Positions 53,941 through 61,400 of a stretch of DNA of 64,000 nucleotides are shown here, piece after piece. Origin of the DNA: Actinoplanes siamensis (lineage in GTDB: Bacteria; Actinomycetota; Actinomycetes; Mycobacteriales; Micromonosporaceae). Every line of letters begins with the position of its first letter. Within the stretch, counting starts at the first letter, position 1. The stretch lies in assembly GCF_016862395.1 (NCBI RefSeq), contig NZ_BOMW01000068.1, positions 1 to 64,000 of the forward strand. The letters run 5' to 3'. The translations under genes were made by a program, and so were the position numbers. Under the pieces are notes generated by a model. That model had not been told where the DNA came from, did not search any database, and worked only from the letters and a program-made list of their open reading frames with translations.

Positions 53941-55488
53941 ATGGCGGGCGAAACGGAAAATGCCGTCGGCAGGCGTTCGGGCGAAACTGCCGCGAAATTG
54001 CTGAGCACGGGTCAGAAGGCATTGGCGGGCGTGGTTCTGCTCACGCTGTGCTGCGGCCTGTTCCTGGCCCCTCGACGAACCGTCACCGCGGTGGCCGCCG
54101 TGTGCGTCGGCTTCTACCTGGTCTTCGCCCTGTTCAAGATGCTCGTGACGGTGGCCGGGCGCGGGCACCGGACGCTGCTCGGCACGGTGCTGCCCTCCTC
54201 CCGCCGGCTGCCGCACTACGGGGTCCTGCTGCCGGTGCACCACGAGGCGAACATGCTGCGCCGGCTGGTGGCCCGGGTCGGCGGGTTGCACTACCCGCGC
54301 GAGCTGCTGCACATCTACCTGTTGATCGAGCAGGACGACGAGGAGACCCTGGCGGCGGCCGCCGAGATCGGGCTGCGCGTGCACGGGGACGGCCGGCCGG
54401 CGCGAGGGCCGCTGAGTCACGTGGTGGTCGTCGTCATTCCGCCGGGCGGCCCGAGGACCAAGCCGAACGCCATGAATGTGGCATTTCCCCTGGTGGTTGC
54501 GGACGGTTGTCGTTACGTCACCATTTATGACGCGGAGGACCGGCCGGATCCGGACCAGCTGCTCCTGGCGGTGGCCACGTTCCGCCTGGCCCGGCGCGAT
54601 GTCGTCTGCCTGCAGGCGGAGCTGGTCTTCTGGAACGACGACACGAACTGGGTGTCCGCGCTCTACTGGGTCGGCTACAAGGTTCATTTCCGGCATTTTC
54701 TGCCCGGCCTGGCCCGGCTCGGCCTTCCGGTCCCGCTGGGTGGCACCTCCAACCACTTCAAGGTCAGCACGCTGCTGGAGGTGGCGCTACCCGGTGGCCT
54801 GGTCTGGGATCCGCACAACCTGACCGAGGACGCCGACCTGGGCGCGCGCCTGGCGGCGGCCGGCTACCGCGTCGACCTGCTGGCATCGGTGACGCTGGAG
54901 GAGGCGCCGGTCTCCAGCCGGGTGGTCGACAAGCAGCAGCGCCGGTGGAAGGGCGGCTACCTGCAGACAGCGCTGGTGCACAGCCGGCGGCCGGTGCGCG
55001 GCGCGGCCCGGATGGGTCCGCACCGGTGGCTGGCGTTCCTGCTGATGACCTTCGGCACGCCGCTGACGTTCCTGCTGAATCCGCTGTTCCTGGCGCTGGC
55101 CGCGGCGTGGTTCGGGAGCGGCTGGGAGCCGATCGGCGACCTGTTCCCGGCCCCGGTCTACTACACCGCCACGGCTCTGCTGGTGATCGGCAACTTCGGC
55201 ATCATGCTGGAGCTGGTCCAGACCACGCTGGCCGAGGCGCCGCGGACCAGGGGCCGGTTCGGCCTGCTGAAGTACATGTTCATGTCCCAGGTGATGTGGC
55301 TGTGGATGAGCTTCTCGACGTACGTGGCGGTCTTCGAGCTGCTCACCGGGAAGCGGGGCTGGCACAAGACCCCGCACGGGCACGCCGAGACGGACGACGA
55401 CCTGGAACCGGGCCTGCTGCTGCCCGCGCAGGTGCCGCAGCAGCGCCAGGCGGCCGCGTTCCACCTCGCCACTCCGGGCGCGCCGTGA
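53941..55488 (+). CDS. Processive GT2 membrane glycosyltransferase
   Basis: 515 residues. Two N-terminal helices (about 28-70), a cytosolic GT-A domain and C-terminal helices. Motifs of cellulose/chitin/hyaluronan-type synthases are all present: DAED (197-200), TEDADL (295-300, catalytic Asp region) and QQRRWKGG (332-339). It should polymerise or extend a sugar chain from a nucleotide sugar and thread it through the membrane. Its stop overlaps the next start by 4 bases. Sugar specificity is not readable. Confidence 0.9.
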   Translation: MAGETENAVGRRSGETAAKLLSTGQKALAGVVLLTLCCGLFLAPRRTVTAVAAVCVGFYLVFALFKMLVTVAGRGHRTLLGTVLPSSRRLPHYGVLLPVHHEANMLRRLVARVGGLHYPRELLHIYLLIEQDDEETLAAAAEIGLRVHGDGRPARGPLSHVVVVVIPPGGPRTKPNAMNVAFPLVVADGCRYVTIYDAEDRPDPDQLLLAVATFRLARRDVVCLQAELVFWNDDTNWVSALYWVGYKVHFRHFLPGLARLGLPVPLGGTSNHFKVSTLLEVALPGGLVWDPHNLTEDADLGARLAAAGYRVDLLASVTLEEAPVSSRVVDKQQRRWKGGYLQTALVHSRRPVRGAARMGPHRWLAFLLMTFGTPLTFLLNPLFLALAAAWFGSGWEPIGDLFPAPVYYTATALLVIGNFGIMLELVQTTLAEAPRTRGRFGLLKYMFMSQVMWLWMSFSTYVAVFELLTGKRGWHKTPHGHAETDDDLEPGLLLPAQVPQQRQAAAFHLATPGAP

Positions 55489-56612
55489 ACCGGAGCCGGG
55501 CCGCCGTCGCGCTGCTGCTGATCGCGACCCAACTGGCCGCCTGCACCCGGCTGGCGCCGAGCGCGCCGCGGCGCCCGCAGCCGGCCGAGTCCCTGCCGGA
55601 GCCGTCGCGGTCCGCGCAGTCGGCGGGACCCGCGGTGCGGACCGTCTCCGCAGCCGCGCGGGCCACCACGGCTCAACTGGGCGTCCAGATCTTCTGGCAC
55701 GGCGTCAACGACCCGGACGCGCTGCGCGCCAACGCCACCCGGCTGCTGGACTATGTGGTCGGTCTGGGCGCGAACAGCGTCGGCATCACGTTCCCGATCT
55801 CCGTCGACGGCGCCCGGCCCACCAGGGTCTACGCCACCCCTGGCGTCACCCCGACGCCGAGCGACCTGCGCGAGCTCGTCGCCCTCGCCCGGGAGCGGGG
55901 CCTGCGCGTACAGCTGCGGCCCCTGATCGACGAGGCCAACCTCAAGGCCGCCGTGGCCTGGCGCGGGTCCATCGAGCCGCGCAGCGTGAGCGGCTGGTTC
56001 ACCTCGTACACCAATCTGCTCGTCCCGTTCCTGGAAGCCGCCCAGGAGTCCGGCGCGGACGTCTTCGTGATCGGCTCGGAGCTGGATTCCCTGGTGCGGT
56101 ACGAGTCGCAGTGGCGCGCCGTCGTGGTCCGGGCCCGCACCCTGTTCAGGGGTCGCCTGGCCTACGCCGACAACTGGGGATCCTGGGCCACCGGGCGGCC
56201 CACCGTCCCCGGCGTCGAGCCGGGCGTCGACGCGTACCCCAAACTCGGCGTCGACGACTCGTCGAGCACCGCGAAGATCACCCGGGCGTGGACCGCCTGG
56301 TTCGGCAACCGGCCGGCTGACCTGACCCGGACCGTCGTCCAGGAGATCGGCATCGCCGCCACCTCCGGCGCCTACCACGGGCCGGCGGCCTGGCCGAGGG
56401 GGCACGAGACGCTGCGGCCGGACATCCAGATCCGCTGGTTCGCCGGGGCCTGCGCGGCGGCGAGATCGTTGCACCTGGCCGGGATCTACTTCTGGACCCT
56501 GGACGCCTGGGCGGACCCGGCGAACGCCGCCGGCTACGACGTCGGCTCGTTCATCGGCCGCGGCGACCAGGCGATCAAGGAGTGTTTCGCGAACGGGTGG
56601 CCGAGCCGATGA
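55485..56612 (+). CDS. GH113-like lipoprotein glycosidase
   Basis: 375 residues from GTG 55485 (GTGA overlap). A lipoprotein signal ends at lipobox LAAC with Cys20. Mature domain is a TIM barrel resembling GH113 endo-mannanases: LGVQIFWHGVNDPDALRANA, LGANSVGITFPI, GLRVQLRPLID. Candidate acid/base is Glu199 in IGSELDSL and nucleophile Glu287 in VVQEIGI. It would act outside the membrane on the chain made by its neighbours: trimming, release or transglycosylation. Activity is inferred from fold. Confidence 0.85.
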   Translation: MNRSRAAVALLLIATQLAACTRLAPSAPRRPQPAESLPEPSRSAQSAGPAVRTVSAAARATTAQLGVQIFWHGVNDPDALRANATRLLDYVVGLGANSVGITFPISVDGARPTRVYATPGVTPTPSDLRELVALARERGLRVQLRPLIDEANLKAAVAWRGSIEPRSVSGWFTSYTNLLVPFLEAAQESGADVFVIGSELDSLVRYESQWRAVVVRARTLFRGRLAYADNWGSWATGRPTVPGVEPGVDAYPKLGVDDSSSTAKITRAWTAWFGNRPADLTRTVVQEIGIAATSGAYHGPAAWPRGHETLRPDIQIRWFAGACAAARSLHLAGIYFWTLDAWADPANAAGYDVGSFIGRGDQAIKECFANGWPSR

Positions 56613-58360
56613 CCACGTTTCTGCCGGCCGGCGAGCCGCCCACCGAGCGCCTGGTGACGACGGCCACCGAGCCGCCCACCGAGCGCCTGCTGACCGACAC
56701 CGAGGAGCCGCCCACCGAACGGCTGGTGACGCTGACCCAGGAAATCCGGATCCGGCACGCGAAGCGGCTGCGCCACGTCGGGGACCGGCCGGCCGGGCGG
56801 CGCCCCGACCGCGCGATGCTCGCCGTCGCCCTGGCCGCGACCGTGCTCGCCGTCGCCGCCTGCGTGTACTTCTACCGCACCGACCGGATCCTCGGTTACC
56901 ACGACACCTACTCGCACCTGGAGATCAGCCGCCGCCTGCTGGTCGGGCGCACCACAGGCATCGCCCAGCTCGGCGCGATCTGGCTGCCGCTGCCGCACCT
57001 CCTGCAGTCGCTCTTGGCGTGGAACACGACGCTCTACACCACCGGCCTGGCCGGCTCGATCGTCTCGATGACCGCGTTCGTGGCCTGCGCGGTGCTGATC
57101 TACCGGATCGTCCTGGTGTACCGCCCGGACCGGACCGCGCCGGCGGTCACCGGCGCGGCCGTCTTCATGCTCGGCGCGAACCTGCTGCACCACCAGGCGA
57201 CGTCGATGGACGAGCTGCCGTTCTACGCGTTTGCGCTGGCCGCGACGTACGGCATGATCCGGTGGGCGGACACCGGGCGGCCGAATCATCTGCTGTACGC
57301 CTCGATCGCCAGCATGCTGGCGATGCTCTGCCGGTACGAGGGCTGGTTCCTGGCCGGGATGCTGGCCGTCGCGGTCCCGGTGATCGCCCGCCGGACCGGC
57401 CACTCCTGGCGCGACACCCGCGGCCTGACCGGCATGTTCGCCGTGTTCGGCGTGCTCACCTCGTCGATCGGCTGGATGCTCTACAACTGGATGATCGCCG
57501 GGTCGCCGCTGAACTTCCTGAACGGCCCCAACTCGAGCGCCGACCAGATGGCCCGGCGTACCACGGACGTCGAGACCGGCAGCCTGAGCAAGACCCTGCA
57601 CGCGTACGGCGGCGCGCTCGTCGCCGACCACGGGCTGGTCCTCCTCGGGCTGGCCGCGGCCGGGCTGGTCGTCTTCCTGGCCGGGGAGCGGCTGTCACCC
57701 CGGTCGCTGCCGATCTTCGCGCTCGGCTCCATCGTCCCGTTCTTCCTCTACACGATCTACAGAGGACAGGCGCCGATCGGCATGCCGCCGGTCAACGAAT
57801 ACGTCCTGAACGCACGCTTCGCCCTCGTCGCGGCCCTGCCCGCGGCCGTGCTCGTCGGTTACCTGATCGCACGGCTGCCCCGCCGCGCCGTACTGGTGGC
57901 GTCGGTGCTCGTGGTCGCCGGCCTGGCCGGCCTCTCCGCCACCGCGTTCCGCCGGGGCGACCTGGTCAGCGTCCAGGAGGTGACCGAGGACCTGTCGGCG
58001 CAGCGGGACCAGGTACGGGTCGCGACGTTCCTGCGGGAGCACACCGACGGCCCGATCATGCTGAGCCTGATCGGCAACGAACGGGCCGCCTTCCCGGTGC
58101 TGGACCGGGTGATCTACGACGGTACGAAGGTGGGCCGCCGCAACGTCTGGGGACAGGCGCTCAAGTCGCCGCTCTCGGCCGGCGCCGAGGTGGTGCTGAT
58201 GCGCGGTGCCGGGCCGCGCGGGGCCGACCAGGTGTACGACGCGCTGCACGGCACCCCCGCGATGGACGCGTACCACGTCGTCTACCGGGCCGACGGCTAC
58301 CTCGTGTACGAGCTGACAGTCGTGCCGGTCGGGCAGACTGGGAGCCATGTTCGTCGTTGA
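56609..58360 (+). CDS. GT-C (family 39-like) membrane glycosyltransferase
   Basis: 583 residues from ATG 56609, overlapping the lipoprotein stop (ATGA). Cytosolic N-terminus (1-65) holds three PPTERLVT-type repeats. Then about ten membrane helices and a C-terminal soluble domain. The first outer loop has GYHDTYSHLEISRRLLVG, like the acidic catalytic loop of lipid-sugar-dependent GT-C enzymes, and CRYEGWFLAGM is typical. It probably transfers a sugar from a polyprenyl phosphate donor. Its end overlaps ogt by 14 bases. Confidence 0.87.
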   Translation: MTTFLPAGEPPTERLVTTATEPPTERLLTDTEEPPTERLVTLTQEIRIRHAKRLRHVGDRPAGRRPDRAMLAVALAATVLAVAACVYFYRTDRILGYHDTYSHLEISRRLLVGRTTGIAQLGAIWLPLPHLLQSLLAWNTTLYTTGLAGSIVSMTAFVACAVLIYRIVLVYRPDRTAPAVTGAAVFMLGANLLHHQATSMDELPFYAFALAATYGMIRWADTGRPNHLLYASIASMLAMLCRYEGWFLAGMLAVAVPVIARRTGHSWRDTRGLTGMFAVFGVLTSSIGWMLYNWMIAGSPLNFLNGPNSSADQMARRTTDVETGSLSKTLHAYGGALVADHGLVLLGLAAAGLVVFLAGERLSPRSLPIFALGSIVPFFLYTIYRGQAPIGMPPVNEYVLNARFALVAALPAAVLVGYLIARLPRRAVLVASVLVVAGLAGLSATAFRRGDLVSVQEVTEDLSAQRDQVRVATFLREHTDGPIMLSLIGNERAAFPVLDRVIYDGTKVGRRNVWGQALKSPLSAGAEVVLMRGAGPRGADQVYDALHGTPAMDAYHVVYRADGYLVYELTVVPVGQTGSHVRR

Positions 58361-58802
58361 CTCACCCATCGGGCGGCTCGGCGTGCTCGTCGAGGATGAC
58401 GTCGTGGTGGGGGTGCGCTTCGGCGCGCGTCCCGGCCCGGAGGCCGCGCACCCGGTGGCCGAGCAGCTCAGGGCCTATTTCGCGGGCGAGCTGACGGATT
58501 TCACGGTGCCGGTGGAGACGCGCGGCGGCTCCGAGTTCGAGCGCGCGGTGTGGGCCGAGATCGCCAGGATTCCGTACGGGGAGATGCTCACCTACGGCGC
58601 GATCGCCACCGTCCTTGGCGACCCGGGCGCGGCGCGGGCGGTCGGCACGGCCTGCAACCGCAACCCGGTCCCGGTGATCGTGCCGTGTCACCGGGTGGTC
58701 GGCGCGGGCGGGAAGATGGTCGGCTTCGGTGGCGGGCTGGAGCGCAAACGCCGTCTGCTGGAGCTGGAGGCGCGGGTGGCCCTCACCCGGGCCTGGGGCT
58801 GA
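58347..58802 (+). CDS. ogt: Methylated-DNA-protein-cysteine methyltransferase
   Basis: 151 residues. It directly reverses O6-alkylguanine. Acceptor Cys114 in the invariant IVPCHRVVG, preceded by RIPYGEMLTYGAIA and ARAVGTACNRNPVPV. The N-terminal domain is short. It begins inside the end of the GT-C gene, so it may ride on the glycan operon transcript. Confidence 0.95.
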   Translation: MFVVDSPIGRLGVLVEDDVVVGVRFGARPGPEAAHPVAEQLRAYFAGELTDFTVPVETRGGSEFERAVWAEIARIPYGEMLTYGAIATVLGDPGAARAVGTACNRNPVPVIVPCHRVVGAGGKMVGFGGGLERKRRLLELEARVALTRAWG

Positions 58803-58824
58803 GCGCCGCGCCGTACCCGCAATG

Positions 58825-58861
58825 GGAAAGGCCGGCCCACAGCGTGAGCCGGCCTTTCCCG
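58825..58861. terminator. Bidirectional terminator between ogt and ino1
   Basis: GGGAAAGGCCGGC pairs perfectly with GCCGGCCTTTCCC over an 11-base loop. It lies between two convergent genes, 22 bases after the ogt stop and 11 bases from the ino1 stop. Confidence 0.9.
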
Positions 58862-58872
58862 TCAGGGGCGCG

Positions 58873-59952
58873 TCAGCGCTCGACCTCACCCTTGATGAAG
58901 CCCTCGACGGCCTGGTGCGCGTCGTGGTCGCTGTACTGCACCGGCGGGGACTTCATGAAGTAGGACGACGCCGACAGGATCGGGCCGCCGATGCCGCGGT
59001 CCTTCGCGATCTTCGCGGCGCGGACCGCGTCGATGATCACACCGGCCGAGTTCGGCGAGTCCCACACCTCGAGCTTGAGCTCGGCGTTCAGCGGGGTGTC
59101 GCCGAACGAGCGGCCCTCGAGACGGATGTACGCCCACTTGCGGTCGTCCAGCCACGGCACGTGGTCCGACGGGCCGATGTGCACGTCGCTCTTGATCATC
59201 TCGTGCGGGATCTGCGAGGTCACCGACTGGGTCTTCGAGATCTTCTTGGAGACCAGGCGGTTGCGCTCCAGCATGTTCATGAAGTCCATGTTGCCGCCGA
59301 AGTTGAGCTGGTAGGTACGCAGCAGCTCGACACCACGGTCCTCGAACAGCTTCGCCAGCGCGCGGTGCACGATGGTGGCGCCGACCTGGCTCTTGATGTC
59401 GTCGCCGACGATCGGCACACCGGCGTCCTCGAACTTCTTCGCCCAGACCGGGTCCGAGGCGATGAAGACCGGCAGCGCGTTCACGAAGGCGACGCCGGCG
59501 TCGATGGCGGCCTGCGCGTAGAACTTGTCGGCCTCCTCGGAGCCCACCGGGAGGTAGGAGACCAGCACGTCGACCTGGGCGTCCTTGAGGACCTGGACGA
59601 CGTCGACCGGCTCGGCCGAGGACTCCTCGATGATCTCGCGGTAGTAGGTGCCCAGACCGTCGAAGGTCGGGCCGCGCTGCACGGTGACGCCGGTCGGCGG
59701 CACGTCCGTCAGCTTGATGGTGTTGTTCTCGCTGGCGACGATCGCCTCGGCCAGGTCCATGCCGACCTTCTTGGCGTCCACATCGAACGCCGCGACGAAC
59801 TTCACGTCGGAGACGTGGTAGTCGCCGAAGGTCACGTGCATGAGACCCGGGACGCGGTCGTTGGGGTCGGCGTTCTTGTAGTACTCCACGCCCTGCACGA
59901 GGGACGAGGCGCAGTTACCCACACCGACGATGGCGACGCGGACGGAGCCCAT
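58873..59952 (-). CDS. ino1: Myo-inositol-3-phosphate synthase
   Basis: 359 residues from ATG 59952, with AAGGAGG about 9 bases upstream. It turns glucose 6-phosphate into inositol 3-phosphate, the start of phosphatidylinositol and mycothiol synthesis in actinobacteria. NAD-binding VAIVGVGNCASSLVQGVEYY, core GDDIKSQVGATIVHRAL and NFGGNMDFMNM are intact. It is second in an operon with the PadR regulator, 23 bases apart. Confidence 0.97.
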   Translation of the reverse strand: MGSVRVAIVGVGNCASSLVQGVEYYKNADPNDRVPGLMHVTFGDYHVSDVKFVAAFDVDAKKVGMDLAEAIVASENNTIKLTDVPPTGVTVQRGPTFDGLGTYYREIIEESSAEPVDVVQVLKDAQVDVLVSYLPVGSEEADKFYAQAAIDAGVAFVNALPVFIASDPVWAKKFEDAGVPIVGDDIKSQVGATIVHRALAKLFEDRGVELLRTYQLNFGGNMDFMNMLERNRLVSKKISKTQSVTSQIPHEMIKSDVHIGPSDHVPWLDDRKWAYIRLEGRSFGDTPLNAELKLEVWDSPNSAGVIIDAVRAAKIAKDRGIGGPILSASSYFMKSPPVQYSDHDAHQAVEGFIKGEVER

Positions 59953-59975
59953 CGCGTTTGCCTCCTTGTTGTTCA

Positions 59976-60638
59976 TCACGGCCGGTCCAGGTGCGGACGC
60001 GGTGGTTCCGGGGGTGCCGAGCCCGCCTGCGGCGTGCCGCCGGCGGGAGCGGGGTTGGTCGCGCCGGTGAACCCGGCGCGGTGACGAAAGGCCGGGGTAC
60101 GCCCGGACCGCTCGTTGGTGATCAGCTCTTCCAGCCAGCGGACCTCGCGCTCGCACGCCTCGAGCCCGTGTCGCTGCAGCTCGAGGGTGTACGCGTCGAG
60201 GCGGTCGGCGGCGCGGGACAGGATCTCCCGCAGCCCCTCCCGTTGCTCCTCGACCCGCCGGCGACGGCCTTCCAGGATCCGCAGCCGGGTGGCCGTGTCG
60301 GTGCGGGAGAAGAAGGCCATGTGCACCCCGAAGCCGGCGTCGTCGTACGTCTCCGGCCCGGAGGCGGCGATCAGCTCGGCGAAGCGCTCCTTGCCCTCCG
60401 CCGTGATCTTGTAGACAACCCGTCCCCGTCTGCTGGTCATCGGGGGAACAATCTCGTTGTTGTTCGCCTCGGCTTCGCTGATCCAGCCGGCCAGCTTCAA
60501 CCGCTTCAGGGTCGGGTACAAGGTCCCGTAGCTGATCGCGGCACGCAGCGTGCCCAGCTTGGTGGCGAGCTCCTTGCGGAGTTCGTAGCCGTGCATCGGG
60601 GCCTCCTGCAGAAGTCCGAGGATCGCCAATTCCAGCAC
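59976..60638 (-). CDS. PadR-family regulator of ino1
   Basis: 220 residues from GTG 60638, with GGGAGGGG about 6 bases upstream. The winged helix is LELAILGLLQEAPMHGYELR and SYGTLYPTLKRLKLAGWI; a Vir-like C-terminal domain with a long helix (EEQREGLREILSRAADRLDA) mediates dimerisation. A Pro/Gly-rich tail follows. It sits directly upstream of ino1 and just downstream of a perfect PadR-type palindrome, so autorepression of the operon is likely. Confidence 0.92.
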   Translation of the reverse strand: MLELAILGLLQEAPMHGYELRKELATKLGTLRAAISYGTLYPTLKRLKLAGWISEAEANNNEIVPPMTSRRGRVVYKITAEGKERFAELIAASGPETYDDAGFGVHMAFFSRTDTATRLRILEGRRRRVEEQREGLREILSRAADRLDAYTLELQRHGLEACEREVRWLEELITNERSGRTPAFRHRAGFTGATNPAPAGGTPQAGSAPPEPPRPHLDRP

Positions 60639-60663
60639 CTCGTCCCCTCCCAGAAGTCTGTCC

Positions 60664-60686
60664 CGATGTATCGGCCCGATACATCG
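60664..60686. promoter_or_regulatory. Perfect PadR-type operator
   Basis: CGATGTATCGG and CCGATACATCG flank a single C: a perfect 11-base inverted repeat. PadR sites commonly have ATGT...ACAT ends, as here. It lies 26 bases upstream of the padR start and 114 bases upstream of the divergent DUF5318 gene. Confidence 0.75.
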
Positions 60687-60799
60687 CAACCGTAGATCGG
60701 GATGTCCGCCGTACGCAACCCGGACATGCTGCGCGGTCGCCACGCCACGCTCCGTGATGACGGTCGCCGTGGGAGCGGTGACCGCGTACTCTCTTCGCC

Positions 60800-61234
60800 A
60801 TGCGTACGCAGCGACAGGTGGTGGACTACTCGCTCCAGAGGCGGGCAGTGCTGCGTGACGTGCGCGATGGCCGGATCAGCGCGCTCGAGGTCTGCGACGC
60901 GTCGCCGTACTTGAAGAACGCGGCGACCTTCCATGGCGAGCCCACCGATGAGCGGTGCCCGATCTGCCGCCGCGACAATGTGACGCTCGTCCATTACGTC
61001 TATGGGGACGAGCTCAAGCAGTCCGCCGGGCAGGCCCACAAAGCCGCGGAATTGTCGGTCCTCGCGATGACGCTCCGTGAGTGCCAGGTCTTCGTGGTCG
61101 AGGTGTGCCGTTCCTGCTCGTGGAACCATCTGATCGAGCGGTACCTGCTCGGCCGGGACGCGCTCGGCGACGACGAGCCCCCGATGCAGTGGAAGACCGG
61201 TTCCGATTCACACGTCCGGGAGGGCCGGCGGTGA
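60800..61234 (+). CDS. DUF5318 family protein
   Basis: 144 residues. Two Cys pairs (Cys53/Cys56 in CPIC, Cys103/Cys106 in CRSC) suggest a zinc ribbon. Conserved ISALEVCDASPYLKNAATFH and SWNHLIERYLLG are visible. It precedes ponA, as in mycobacteria (ino1, PadR, DUF5318, ponA order); function unknown. No strong ribosome site precedes the ATG, so it may have a short leader. Confidence 0.9.
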   Translation: MRTQRQVVDYSLQRRAVLRDVRDGRISALEVCDASPYLKNAATFHGEPTDERCPICRRDNVTLVHYVYGDELKQSAGQAHKAAELSVLAMTLRECQVFVVEVCRSCSWNHLIERYLLGRDALGDDEPPMQWKTGSDSHVREGRR

Positions 61235-61400
61235 ACCGGATCGATGTCGTTAACGTGGAAACGTTCAGGACCGCATCGGGCACCCAGCGCCGAAACCGGT
61301 CATTTCAGACGTCCGAACAGAACGCCCGCTCGTGGCACGGTCGCCGGGATCCGATCCCGGACAGCCCGGCCGCGCCCCCGCGAACGGTAGGTGTGAGGGA

